Positions 46,312 to 60,100 of a stretch of 64,000 nt of DNA are shown in pieces; within the stretch, counting starts at the first letter, position 1; each line of letters begins with the position of its first letter. The notes under the pieces were generated by a model that was not told the origin of the DNA, did no database searches, and worked only from the letters and a program-made list of their open reading frames with translations. The position numbers and the translations under genes were made by a program. Origin of the DNA: Deuterostichococcus epilithicus (lineage: Eukaryota > Chlorophyta > Trebouxiophyceae > Prasiolales > Stichococcaceae). The stretch is taken from NCBI GenBank assembly GCA_033439295.1, contig JAVTLE010000003.1:930001-994000 (forward strand), read 5' to 3'.

Positions 46312-49300
46312 TGCTTGACGGAGATGACGGGGTACCAGGGGTGCGGGCCAAAGTCCCAGGCCAAGCGCAGGGAGGTGTCTCCGCCGCGTCGCGCCTGGCC
46401 CGCCACCCGCAGCGCCATCGCATTGCGCATCGCCACCTTCTGCAGGCCCTCTAGCTGCGCCAGCTGCATTGGAAGGCACCCAAGGAACAATTGACTACAT
46501 CAGACACACCAAGTGTCAAACCGAAACCCCAGTTGTCTGGAAACAAGTAGAAGGCAGGGTGGCCTATCTGCAGGGGATCAGGTGCAAGGCCACCAGGCAG
46601 TGTGCAGGAAGCGTGTGCCGACCACCGCTTGGAAGGACGGTTGCGCGCACCTCGCTGGCGGTGAGGCGAGAGGAGGCGGCTGCCGCCAGTGCCTGCGCGT
46701 GCGCGCGCGCTTTGAGCAGGCATTCCCCTGCCAGGTCGAACAGCGCCTCCGGAGCCACGTCTGCAGCGCAAACCCGCGGCTCAAAACCAAAGTTCGAGTT
46801 TGGACGCAGGGGCCTGTTGTGCAGTCCGGGGAGCGACAAGGGCCCGTGACAAGGGGCAACCGATCTGAGGGCAGGAAACCAAGAGCTGGACGCGGGTGCA
46901 GCCGGGCGGGCCGTGTCGCACATCGAACGCGGTTTGATCAGGGTGCTTAGGGGGCTGTGAGAGGCGCACTGGAGGTGTCCATCGCCTCAGCAAACTGCTG
47001 GTACATCAGCGGCTCCGGGCGCACCAGCCGCTGGAACGCTGAGAAGCGCTGCGCGGCAGGACGGCGGTGGGTTCGATGACGCCTCGATGCATTGAAACCG
47101 CTGCACCCTAGGTGTCGTGCCGTGCGAGTGCGAGCATGCGTTGCTGCAATGGTTGCTGCTATCGTGGCGTGGACGTGGCATCAGGCGTGGCGCCTCTGAC
47201 GCGGCCACCGCGCTGCACCCGGGCTCGCGCTGCCCGCCGCTGCAGCCCCAGCGGCTCTGTGGCCGCCTCCACAGTAAGGAGAGCACAGCAGCGGCAACTT
47301 GCCTGGTCAAAGCGCTGGGCGGGCGCGCCCGGCAGCGTGCCGGGCGGCTCCGGCAGCGTGCCCGCGAGGTGCGCCCCCGCTGCCGCGCGGAATAGCCCCT
47401 GACAGGCCGCCCGCCCAGCCTCCAGCCAGTGCACCTGCGGTCAGAGGGAAATGCCACCGGCGCTGAGCCCGCACCCATGGGGTGGGTGCATTCCCCCTTC
47501 TTGCTGTACCAACAGCAGACAGCATGCTGCCCTGCAGTGGTAGCAACTTGTCACTGAGGAGTGCAGATATGATCGGGTCTCCGATAGACCCCGATCCGAT
47601 CCTCCTTGACCGAGAAACCCGTGAAGCCCTACCGCCATGGTGCGCTGCAGGGCCTCCTCCGCGGCCTCCTGCGCGGCGCGTTGTGCCGCCTTGACGGCGC
47701 GGCCGCCGCTGGCGCCCTTGCCGGCCTTCCTGCCGGCGGCCGGCGGCGGCTGCGGCTGCGGCGCCGCGGCGGTGAGCGCATGGCTGCCCTCCAGCGCAAT
47801 GCCGTGCAGGTAGTCGCAGTACCTGGCGGCGGCAACAGCGACGGCGTTGCACCAGCACAGGGTTCCCGAGAAGAGCACGAGCATGCTTCGATGATGAAAA
47901 GTTGACGCTGAGCCGATGGCGCACCGGCGGCACAGTGGACTTTGCAAGTTGGGTGCTTATATAGTTAGTTAAGTTTTGGCGCCCCCAGCTGGCAGCAAAG
48001 CAGGTCCGTGAAGGGTTTTGGATGGTGTGCAGCGTGAGCTGTTATGGGTGACAAGTTGAGCAAAGTGGGGCGAGCTGACAGCGGGGGTGTGCACAGCTGG
48101 CGGCGCCAGAAACAGTGCAGGCAGGCAGCAGGAGCCGCCGCACCAGTAGAGGCTGCAAAATTCACGGGGCGCGTACAGCTGCTGGGAGCAGCCCAGCAGC
48201 AGGTGCTGCAGCATTGCCGACGCCGTCTCCACCTCCACCCAAGTCCCCAGCGGCCCCTGCGCCAAGAGGGTCAACGCATCGCATCGGTATCGGCAATGGT
48301 GGGGGTTCGCTGGCAAAACGCTCCAGTCGTGCCCTGCGAGTGGACCCCCGTGTATTGATCTTGCCGCACGCCGCAACCACAAAGCAGGGCCCACAGACGC
48401 GCAACGGAGTTGGCAGGCAGGCAGAGCATGCCTTATCTTCCATCGCCAGCGCCGCAGCTCAAGAGTCTTCCAGGGGGTCACGACAGCCTCGGGGATGCAC
48501 GGAACGGCAACCGCAATCACCTGCGGATCGTCGGCGCCGAGGCCCTGCCACGCCCAGCCGGCAGCCTCCAGCGCCGCGGCCGTCTCGGGCGCGGCATCGG
48601 CGTTGGCGGCGTGGCCGCCCAGGTTGTTCCAGTCCTCCAGCAGCCGCCGCAGCCGCCGCCGGGTGCGCGCCGGGTTCAGGCACATCGCCTGGCACCAGTT
48701 TTGCGCCTGCAGGCGGGCAGGCGCAGGTGCAGTCAGGCGCAGCCGCCTCTGCGCAGTAGGCAAGAAGCCGCGGCGCTGGCAGGCAGCTGGCCCGACACTG
48801 AGGCTATGCCCCGATGCACTCTGCCGCACCGGACGTCAGACCTGCGGCCACACCAATATTTGTGCAAGGTGCGCGCGGCAGCTGGCTCGGGAAGAGGTGT
48901 GGCCAATGGGCAGGGCCGGTTTGTGAGCGGCTTGTGAGTGACACGCACCACGATGGTGGCCTGCTCAAGGAAGGTCTTGGCCTCGAGGCACGGAGCCTCG
49001 CCCGGCGGCAGGCCGCACGCCGCTCCCAGCAGCGCGGGGCGGGGCACCCACGGCGGGCAGCCCGGCGGTGGGGTGCCGCCGGCCGCCTTCTTGCCGCCGC
49101 GCAGGACCACGTGCAGCGCTGCTCGCTCGATGGAGCCTGTCAGGGTCATCGCAAACATGTTCGGTGATGGCCAACGCAGACGAAAGAGGCCCAGTCGGCC
49201 TGTCGCATGAGCTTGCGGGTTACGATGCTGGGGCTCAATCCGCTGGCGGCGGGGTTCGCTCGCCTCCACGCAGCACAGGACTTTGAGCGCTTGCATTCAC

Positions 49301-51562
49301 ATGCAGACAAGCCAGCGACGGTGCCGCAATTTCAAAGAAGCATGAAAGGGGGCTGTGGAGCATGTGACACGAGTGGAAACCTGGCTGCTTGGTGGCGAAG
49401 TCGCGCAGGAAGGCCTGCAACTGGCGCCAGGTGGACACGCCGGCCAGCTTGCACACCGCCAGCAGCCGCTGCAGCAGCCCCTCGTAGTGCTCCCACGCCT
49501 TCTCCGGCAACGGCACCTCCGAAATGAAATTGGACCCAGTGAGATGCTGCTATTGCCTGTCAAAGTGTTCAGCGGCACCCGCGGGCACGCAGACGGCAGG
49601 CGTGTGCCGGCACACCAGTGGGTTTCGCATGCACATGCGCATGCTGAGAAGGGTGAGGGGCCGTGGTGCAGAGGTTTGGCTTCGTGTCGAGACCGCGCAC
49701 CGGCATGCTGCGCGGCGGCGTCGGCGCCATGTGCCGCCGGTTCACGCCCGCGTCAAAGGCTGCGGCCACCGTGGCGTCGTGGCAGCCCAGCCCCGCGGAG
49801 TCGCGCACCCGCCGCAGCTCGCCCTGCGCCGCGATGAGATGCTTGGCGGCCGAGTCCAGGTCCGGCGGCGCGGCAAAGTTCTGCAGCCTTTCCAGCGCCT
49901 GCGGAACACAGTCGGGCGTGTTTTCCGCGTCAGGGGCACACAGCCAGTACGAGGTTTGTGGTCTCGGTCACACATGCACAGCCCAAAGTTTCTCAAGGCG
50001 CAGCTGCACGCCTATGCTCCCTGCCATTTCGCGTGCACCAAGCTGTCGGGGCATGAACGTGTGCTGCCACCGCATCGCTCCACATGACACCTGGTGCAGG
50101 TTGCGCCGGAAGCGCAGCCGCGCCAGCAGCGCCGCCCGCAGCGCAGGGCCCGCCTGCGCATCCGCAGCCGCCGCCGCAGCCGCCNTGCNGCCGCCATTGG
50201 CGGCGGCGGCTCCCCCGGGCTGCTTGGCGCGCGCCCCTGAGGCCGGCCTGGCCGAGACCCCCCTGGAGTGGCCGGCAGCCAGGCGGTCCTCCGCCAGGCT
50301 GAGCGCGGCAAGGTGTGTGGGGCAGCCGCCGACCTCGGCGAAGTGGTCGTCGACATCCAGGCCGAAGGCGTGCGGCATCAGGTCCTCGTCCTGCAGGATG
50401 CCATTCACCCCTTTCGGGATGGCGGTTCAGGACGGCGGAGTGGACTCACGCCCTGTTTCAAGTCTTTGATGACGCGCCAAACACACGCATCCAAAGTAAT
50501 TTGTGATCTTGTTAGATGTGATCATCGCACACAGGCATCCGCAGTAACCGTAAGGGAGGAGTGGCCGACTCGAGGAGGTTTGTGTCTCTGCTGCCCGTTC
50601 CCTCACATGGGACATCCACTGGCGGCACCAGCACGTGGAACTCCCAAGCGCAGCCGTCAGTCTGGCTTAAGAGAACAACCCAGAAGCGCACCATGCAGAC
50701 GTTGCTGGCGAGCGTGAGGCTCCGCACGGTGTTGCAGGTGGTGCGCAGCGCCTTGCAGAACGCCGCCAGCGGCAGCATCCCTTGCGCCCTGCACCGGGGT
50801 CCGGGAAGAGCTACGTTCTTCGCAGGACATGACCAGGCTGCCTCCTGCCGTCCCCAGTCCGCTGGTGCAGCGTTGGATCAGCGTGTGGAACCCAGACGCA
50901 AGCACAGTGGACGTTCGCCACCAGGGCACCCCATCGCTGCAGCCACACTGCCTCTCCTGCAGCGCCGCGTGTGCTGGGCCGCACCCGCACCTGCCGGGCA
51001 GCAGCATGTACAGGCAGGTGTAGACGGACTGCGGCAGGAAGTGGCCGGCGTGCCACGCCGCCTCCGCGCCCGCCAGCCGGTCCATGACCGCCACGACCTG
51101 AGCATCCGACAGCCGCTCCGGCGCTGCGCCGGCCGCCACCAGCTCCGCCGCCGTTCGGCAGTCGCGGTCGGCGCCCGCGTCCATGCGCGGGTCACCTGCA
51201 GCGGGCGACGGATGATGGCGGGATGCTCGAGAGAACGGCGGCAGTATGGACGGAAATGGTTTACCACCCACTCGCGGGGCGCTTCATTGCAAAAAAAATA
51301 AAAGGACATTCTCAGTGCGTGAGCTTGCTGCAGGCGGAGCGCTGCTGCTGCCGCCCTGTGTTGACGGCTGTTCACCGATTTCGACGGCCGTGATGGACTC
51401 AAAGAGGCTGAAGCCGTCCGCGTGCAGCAGTTCGCCCGGCGCCATCGCGTTGCTGGCGCGCGCCAGCAGGGGCGCAACGTCCAGCCAGCTCGGGCTGGTC
51501 GGAGGCGCTGGTTGGGCGTCCGATGCGGGTGCCGGTACAGCTGCTGCTGCTGCTGCCTGTGC
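46312..51562 (-). CDS. NAA35: NAA35 / MAK10, auxiliary subunit of the NatC N-terminal acetyltransferase
   Basis: NAA35 is the large helical scaffold of NatC and anchors the complex to ribosomes. ATG at 51562 (MAQAAAAAAVPAPASDAQP). Diagnostic block: WLDVAPLLARASNAMAPGEL, LHADGFSLFESITAVEIG at the end of exon 1, joining GDPRMDAGADRDC at about 51190, equivalent to DPKMDAGM of the family. Then LVAAGAAPERLSDAQVVAVM, GHFLPQSVYTCLYMLLP, GMLPLAAFCKALRTTCNTVR, DEDLMPHAFGLDVDDHFAEV, HLIAAQGELRRVRDSAGL, ALHVVLRGGKKAAGG, KAWEHYEGLLQRLLAVCKLA and RLRRLLEDWNNLGGHAANAD. Downstream are NAVAVAAARYCDYLHGIALE, RFSAFQRLVRPEPLMYQQFA and DLAGECLLKARAHAQAL. It ends GPHPWYPVISVKH near 46312. An AGC run sits just upstream of the ATG. 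N bases at 50185 and 50189 fall in an Ala-rich loop. Confidence 0.88.
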
Positions 51563-51596
51563 CATGCTGCTGCTACTGCTGCTGCTGCTGCTGCTG
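51541..51596. repeat. interrupted (CTG)n / (CAG)n tract at the NAA35 start
   Basis: Two CTG runs flank the NAA35 start codon. On the coding strand the upstream run reads AGC/CAG in the 5' leader, and the downstream run encodes part of the Ala-rich N-terminus. Confidence 0.85.
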
Positions 51597-51801
51597 GTCT
51601 TCGAGATCTTTGCTGGGACAGGTGCCTGCAGCCGCAGGCTTCCTGAGCTCCGTCTAGGTGCTGCCGCCAATCCGACTTACTTCTGCTGTGCCCTGCAAGG
51701 CACATGGGTCAGGACTCTGAACTCTGAGCATTGACATTCAAAGATATTGATTTTTATAAGAGATTGCATCGATTGCTGTGCAGCGTGAGTGTATAACGGG
51801 C

Positions 51802-52067
51802 TCACTTTGCTGCGCTGCAGGCGCTCTGGAAGGCGTCGATCTCCTTGCGGCACTGCAGCAGCAGACGGCGCCATCATCAACTGGGCGAGCATTTAAATTG
51901 GGATGATCCGCTGTGTGATGCAGCCGGCAGCACATTAGCCCCATTGGCGACGCATGCGGCAGGCGCACCTTCTGCATGTCGCCGTTGGTGCGCTGTAGGC
52001 ATTCCTGGAGCGCCTTCACGTCGCACGGCGACATTGGCGCACCGCCTACTGATTGCTGCGGCGGCAT
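51802..52067 (-). CDS. 49-residue CHCH-like twin-cysteine protein
   Basis: Two exons. Exon 1 (51969-52067) starts at ATG 52067 and encodes MPPQQSVGGAPMSPCDVKAL and QECLQRTNGDMQK. Exon 2 (51802-51852) encodes CRKEIDAFQSACSAAK and stops at TGA. The join is GT-AG and in phase. The four cysteines, C-x7-C then C-x10-C, with two amphipathic helices, look like the coiled-coil-helix fold of small mitochondrial intermembrane-space proteins, close to the C-terminal part of CHCHD2/10-type proteins. Spacing differs from strict twin CX9C, so the subfamily is open. It lies 239 bases upstream of the NAA35 start on the same strand, and 320 bases from the divergent DOHH start. Confidence 0.72.
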
Positions 52068-52386
52068 GCCAGATCTTCAACGAGAAGGCAGCTCTGCCAG
52101 ATCTCGCTGTGGTGCAGAGGCGTGACGTGACAGGGTTCGGACCAGGGTGCACTTTGGCAATTTGGCAAGAACATCCACGGCGACTGCGGAAGCAAAGGGG
52201 GTCCGAGAGTGGATATCAATCGGATGCTAAACTGTGATTGCTTCTGTGCTTTGCTTGCTGCGGATCAAACGGGGAGTGGAAACGGCTGAAGGGCCACGTG
52301 GATGTTGCGTGCGACACCAAGACTGCGGCGCGTTGCATGCACGTAAAACTTGCTTGCAATCAGCACAAGCCACAGACAGTGTAAGG

Positions 52387-54163
52387 ATGGTCGCCGCGGC
52401 ACATGCACCACCGAACGACACCGTCATTGATGCACTGTCGAGCAAGTTGCTGGACTCCAGTGCCTCGCTGCCATTGAAATACCGCGTGCTGTTCTCGCTG
52501 CGAAACCTGCCAGGGGAGCAAGCCAGAGCAGTACTAGCCGCAGGTGAGACGGTTTCTGGAGCTTCGGTGGGCAGGACGTGCGGACGTTGGCGACACGCAT
52601 GCTGCTCATTGGGTGCTGACCGCGCGGGGCATTACTGCAGGTCTGAACGATCCGTCCGCGCTGTTGCGCCACGAGATCGCGTACTGCCTGGGCCAGCGGC
52701 AGGAGCCGGCGTCCATCTGCACCCTCACTGCCATCCTGCAGGACCTCGAGGAGCACGCCATGTGCGCTCAAACCGCTCCGTGTTGTTCAAACATGTCATC
52801 ACGTCTGCGCGTCGGCAATGAAGTGTCGCTCCAAGTGGCCATTGTCTCGTGGGTCCTTCTGTGTCATGAATGATCATCTGCTCACTCGTCGTTTGTGCGC
52901 GTGCAGGGTGCGCCATGAGGCTGCAGAGGCCCTGGGCGCCATCGGCAACGACAAGTGCCAGTGCACGCTGCGGCAGTTCGAAGATGACGACGTGCTGGAG
53001 GTTAGCACCCTCACGCCTGCAGACCTCACTCACATTGAAACACTTGCCTGTTGGAGGATGAATGGTGCGCCGCTCCCAAGTCAACCTGAGCCGGCACTGT
53101 GGTAACCTGGCGCCGGACCCATCCACACAAGATGTTCAGCGGCGCCCTGCACAGATACTCGTACCGATTTACTCGATGCACAGGTCGCAGAGACGTGTCA
53201 GCTGGCGCTGCAGCGGATAGAGCGCGAGCGCGCAGGGTCGGCCGAGGCTCCGAACGAGGGCCCGTCGCCATACCTGTCGGTCGACCCGATGCAGGCAGCA
53301 CCCGCAGACACGCCGATGCAGGAGGTGGGCACGAGCCTGCAAGACGTGTTGTTCAGTTGTTGACCACAGAAAGAGGATCAGGGAGGATGGGTCAGAATGG
53401 GCGCAGTTGGGCGTCAACACACTTCCAGCCGGCAATGTTGCTTTTGTGCAGCTCAATGGCCAAGGGCAGTCTCGCAGTCCCCAAGCTCCTGGCTCGCTCG
53501 AAGACGACATTGGAAACCCTTCCATCCGTGCAGCTGCGGGCGACGCTGCTGGACGAGAACGCAGCGCTGCCGGCGCGCTACTCCGCGATGTTTGCGCTGC
53601 GCAACCGTGGCGGCGCAGGCGCGGTCTCGGCTCTGGGGGCGTCCTTTGGGGCGCGCTCGGCGCTGCTCAAGCACGAAGTTGCCTACGTGCTAGGTCAGAT
53701 GCAAGACCCGTCCGCTGTGGACGTTCTGAGGTGAGACGCGATGCTGCAACTTGGAACCGCGGCCGACGCATCCGGTGCAGCCTCACCCTTCTGCAAGGGA
53801 TGACACCCCTGGCCATTGTTGCGCGGCCCCATGCAAGTGCACGTGCATGTAGCGCCGGCCGCGTCCAACCCAGGGCAGGGACATTGACCGGGTGTCGACA
53901 CCTATCTGTGAGGCGAGCCGCTGCCAATGCGCTCCCCCTGGCATGGCCCCCGCAGGCGGGTGCTGCAGGACCGGGGGGAGGCGGCGATGGTGCGCCACGA
54001 GGCGGCCGAGGCGCTCGGCAGCATCGCCAGCCCCGAGTGCCTGCGGCTGCTGGAGGCGCACTGTGCCGACGAAGACCCCATCGTGGCGCACAGCTGCGAG
54101 GTGGCGCTGGACATGCTGCGGCACGAGCAGTCGGGCGCATTCCAGTACGCTGACATGGGCTGA
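52387..54163 (+). CDS. DOHH: deoxyhypusine hydroxylase (HEAT-repeat, di-iron)
   Basis: Hydroxylates deoxyhypusine on eIF5A to make hypusine. ATG at 52387 ([20 protein letters not shown]). HEAT repeats follow: [40 protein letters not shown] (about 52646-52705), [20 protein letters not shown] (about 52909-52968), then [18 protein letters not shown] with a linker. The second half has [40 protein letters not shown] (about 53655-53714), [20 protein letters not shown] (about 53990-54050) and [20 protein letters not shown]. Stop TGA at 54161-54163. All four His-Glu pairs that bind the two irons are present, so the enzyme should be active. Confidence 0.95.
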
Positions 54164-54561
54164 CGGCGGCGGCGCTCCAGTGCCACTGGGCGCGAGATGC
54201 TCGGCCGCTCTAGGCAGCAGCTGCATGCGCTCAGTGCCCGGCAAGCTCAGCATGCATGGCTCTGCACAATGGTGGTCTGGGGCCTGCCATGGGCAGTGGG
54301 AGTTGCTGCATGTGCTGTCTGATCGCTGGCGGCCGTGTCCTTCGAATGCAATTGCTCTTGTGCCAGAGGTGACTCTCCGTTGGCTTGTCAGTGCTCGGTC
54401 GACAATGATGTGTGCCTCTGTCTAGAAGCAATCTGGATACCTGATTGAGCTCCAACTCGGAAAACGGTCTAGTGAGCGAGTCCAAGGCCAACGAATGTAA
54501 AGTTGCAACGCAGACAACTAGATATCCCCGATACATCATAAACGTCCAAGAACTGATGCGA
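54164..54561. other. convergent intergenic region, no gene seen
   Basis: Between the stops of DOHH and UMP-CMP kinase. Nothing coding recognised. Confidence 0.5.
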
Positions 54562-55988
<1,427 letters not shown>

Positions 55989-57122
55989 GCGGTTCCTACC
56001 AGACAAGACAATGCTACAGCAGGGTGGCGACGAGGGACGTGAGAACTATGGCAAGCGACGCACCGGCAGCTTTGTCGTCGCATCAGTGCCGCCCGCACAG
56101 TGCGCTGCCGGCGATGGCGCGGTCGCCGTGGCCGCTGCCGCTGCCATGAGACCTACGCCTAGCTTCCAGAGCTGCTGCTGCGGCTGCGGTTGACACTGCG
56201 GAGGCACAGGGACCTTGTTTTTCAGTATCTGATCATGCAAGGAGGTGCATGGCAGGCAGCCCTATGTATGACGAAAGTATAAGAGCGCACAGGGTGCTAT
56301 GCGAGACTCTTGGGTATGTCATGCTCAACAGCTAGTGTGCATCTCACGCTGACGACCGCATGGGCTGTGGTGGAGCTGAAACAGATCAGAGCAGTCGAGT
56401 GATCTGTGCCCACCTGCTGGACGAGGGCGGAAGCGCCGAATGTAGTTGTAGTCGGCTGTACTGCAACGATGCGCCCCGACAGCGTGCTCAGATGCCTAAA
56501 TAGCATCTGCCTGCCCGACATGATGCAGTTACAGCGCGAATCACCCCAGGTCGTTGCGCCAGTCAAACACTGCTTCGACGGTGTGTGGCCTCAGGTTGCC
56601 TCAGACAGCTCTCTACAATGTGACGCCAGTATTTATCCGGTTCAGCTCGTCTGCACAATCGGCTGCACCAGCCAAAAATCTGCCTTCACCAAGTTCTTTG
56701 GAGACGCACATGAAGACCTTCGCGGGAACCTGGCATCGCGCGCCCCAGACTGCCGGAAGCTCAGCCAGGGGCTTGACCAAGGTCTGCTGGGCTGGCACAC
56801 CCAGAAGCGCTGCAGATTTAATTTGTGAGCTTTCACCCGATATCAGAGGCCGTGACGCTGCCGAATTTGCCCGGCTATCGAGTGCACCAGGTACATGTTG
56901 GTCGTGCGCAGGGCGATGCCCGTTCAAGTACAACGCCGGACTGAAAATCATCGGTTAAAAGACGATTTATTGTATGCGCAGGTTCCTGACTCTGATCGGG
57001 CCTTCCACAAGAAGCAAGGCTTAACATTTCACAGGTGAGGTCTGCAGCCTGCCCGGCCTGCCTGTCGATGAGGGTGAGGTCACTAGTCACACGCTCGATG
57101 CTCATAAGTAATAGAACCGAAA
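55989..57122. other. unassigned region; weak candidate small exons on both strands
   Basis: On the minus strand MSGRQMLFRHLSTLSGRIVA (about 56410-56530) looks like a mitochondrial presequence exon with a GTGGGC donor. On the plus strand LPQTALYNVTPVFIRFSSSA (about 56590-56660) looks similar. Neither could be joined to a recognisable protein. The region should also hold the 5' exon(s) of the DM10 gene and of the kinase. Confidence 0.25.
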
Positions 57123-60100
57123 TTGAGGGGCTATGCAGTCGTGACATCTCCAGCGGCGCCAGTTGCTGGAGGGGCGGCAGCGCCTGCCTTAACGCATCAT
57201 AGCTCAGCTGAGATCGTGGAGCCGCCAGACACGGACGCCCAGCCGTTCGTGCCTTCGAATCACCTGCCACAGTGGGCGGAGAACGATCGCAAGGTGACTT
57301 GGTCAGTGCTGAAGAGCAGCGTGCCAACTGCTTAGCTTGTGCGGCCGTCTGATGCACAGCGAAAACCCGCACGCAGCACTGCGAGTGCAATGCATCATGG
57401 ATATGATCTCAGAACTTAGAGCATCCAGGGTTAGCCGCAGGTGCTGCGGTGGTTTGGCTACATCATAGAGCAGGTGACGGACGGTGCTGGGGAGGAGGAC
57501 CGGCGGGTGCGCCACATTCACATTCATTACTATCTGGAGGACGACACCATCGACATCTGTAAGCCGAGGCAGGATAACAGCGGCCTGCTGCAGGTCGGAT
57601 TGCCCATGTGCCTCTGGCGCCCCTGTACTGCGCGGCACTTGCAGTGATATGTTGAAGCCACAAATCGCAGGGCATATGATGTTGTGGACGTGTTGCACAT
57701 TCCCATTGCTCTGCAACTTCCGCACAACTGCACACACTAGAACCGCCATGCACATCCGAAGTGACTGCAGCAATTGGGGCGACACAGGGCATGCTAATCA
57801 AGCGGCACCGGCCCAGAAAGAATACCACAGACTATTTTGCGCCATCGGACTTCCTTGTGGGAGGCGCTTTCACCCTGTACTCGCGCACGTTCCACATCAT
57901 CGATGCCGACAGCTTCACCCGCGAGCACATGGCGGCGACTTCTGGGTTGCAGCTGGCAGAAAGGTAAGGGCTGATTTTCGCACTGCAGTAATTCAGATTT
58001 GAATGACAGGACTACCAGCAGGTCGGTGCCTCAGGCTGGAAATGCACCCGGCTCGTGTCACATCATGCATAACCTGCAACAGAGTCCTGTTGGCTTGCAA
58101 AATCGGTTCAGGCTGCTGCATCTTTCTGTGGACTTGGACCTCCTTCCATGCCACTGCAGGCTGCCGTATCCCGCGGACCCGCTTGAGCACTACCTCGCTG
58201 CATTTGGACGCCGGATCGCGGCGCTGCAGCCGCAGCGAGTAAGCCACTGCAGCCCACCGCAGGTGAACGTTAGCTGCCATGATAGAGAGCTATGGCTGAG
58301 AGTCTCAGCTCAGGCTGCTGACCTGATGTGCTAGCAGCCACATCCGATGCACTGCTCTTAGAAGGGAGGCATGCACGCCGGCATGAACAGATCCTGACCC
58401 ATGGCGCCTTTGGGGAGCCATGTGGTTCAGACTGGCGCATCAGGGAAGCCGAGCAGCAGCAGGCTGAAGCGTGCATGCCTGCAGGTGGAGGCGGCCCCTC
58501 GAAAGCTTCACCTCCAGCATGTTGCGGGCCTTGCCGCATGAGCGCGGCAGCCGGCTTGCACAGTACCTCAAAAACTCTCGCAAGGTCGGCTACGAGTCAA
58601 CTATAGGGCATCAATACTGCAACGTGTGCAAGCTGCACTTTGGCTAGCGCTTGCCCTTTGGGTATGTTTACGGCAAGTAGACAAGACACTCGGTCAGGAT
58701 ATGGCGCACACAGGCAGCGTGCAGCGCATCCTGCGGCGTTCGCGCCTGTGGCTTCCGGCGGCTCTTTCATGTGCCCCGAACTCAGTTGCGCTGCAGGTGC
58801 TGCGGTTCTACTGCATGTGGGACGACCGCGGCTCGCTGCAGGGCGACCGGCGGCCGTACCGGCTGCATTTCCTCCTGGAGGACGACACTGTAGAGGTGCT
58901 GGAGGTGCACGAGGCCAATTCGGGGCACGCTGCATTCCCTGTGTTCCTGCGCCGCGCCAGGCTGCCCAAGGTGCTGGCTGAACCTCACGGCGAGCCACCA
59001 CCGATGCGCACTCTGCCGGCTGTCGCCATGATCATGCCACCGACTCAAGGTTGGCATGCAGCGCAGTCCCTGAGCTGCAGCATGCTGGTTTTCTGGTTGC
59101 TGTTGTTGTTACTAGGTGCATTCGGCTACGCTTCCCGCGACTTTGCTGGGTGATTTCACAGAAGTTCGCCCCATGGCGACTGGTCCCGCAGCTGTGCACC
59201 TTGACGACGTCCTGACATGCGCCCCCGTGGCTGCTGCGCCGCATGACTGCGTGCAACGACCAACGTAGGCACCTGGAGCTGCAGGCACACTCGAGCGTGG
59301 GCATGAGGCCCGCGGGCCACGACATAGGCGCTGACTTTTACAGGCCTTCTGACCTGCGCCTGGGCGCCACCATCGAGATCCACGGCGGCAGCTTCTTCCT
59401 GCACGACTGCGATGCCTTCACGCGCCAGTACTACCAGGTGAGGGGCTCGCTCCGGACCACTGCGGCAAATGCGCACCGGCGCACTGACGGCCCCTTCGAG
59501 CCACGGGCCAGGAAGGGGTCAGCAAAGATCCGCAAAGGACGTAACGCAACAGGTCTGCCGAGCTGTCAGGAGGGCGGCGGCGGCGGCGCCGTCCTTCATT
59601 TGCCTGTGTGTGCAGCGCTAGGGGACCGGCCTATAGCAACGCAATAAATTACAGACGTTCTGTGTGGATATTGTCAAACGACCAGCATACCGGTACTGAT
59701 CAGCCATGTGAGTGCTGCAACAGGAGCGCCTGGGCGTCGCCGCAGAGGAAATGGAGGCGATCGAGATCGCTGCGCCGGCGGCGGCGCCGGTGCCCAGCCG
59801 CACGCTGCCGCGTTACAGCGGCTTCGGCTCCTTCGAGGACAGCGCCCAGAATTGCATCAGCTTGCTGCCCAGCAGCCCAAGTGCGCCCTCCCCACCTGCG
59901 GTGCAGGGATCTCAGCAAGTACACCGGATGCTGACGTGACAACAGGGGATCAGACAAGTTTCCAACTCCATGTATTGCTTGCCGTCAAAATGGGCTGCGG
60001 CTGTTGGGCCGAGCCACAGTACCGTGCATGTGCAGGAAGAACTTCTACAACCTCATGCAGAAGCACCGCATCGTGCTCCGCTTCGGGTGGTAGTTTCATG

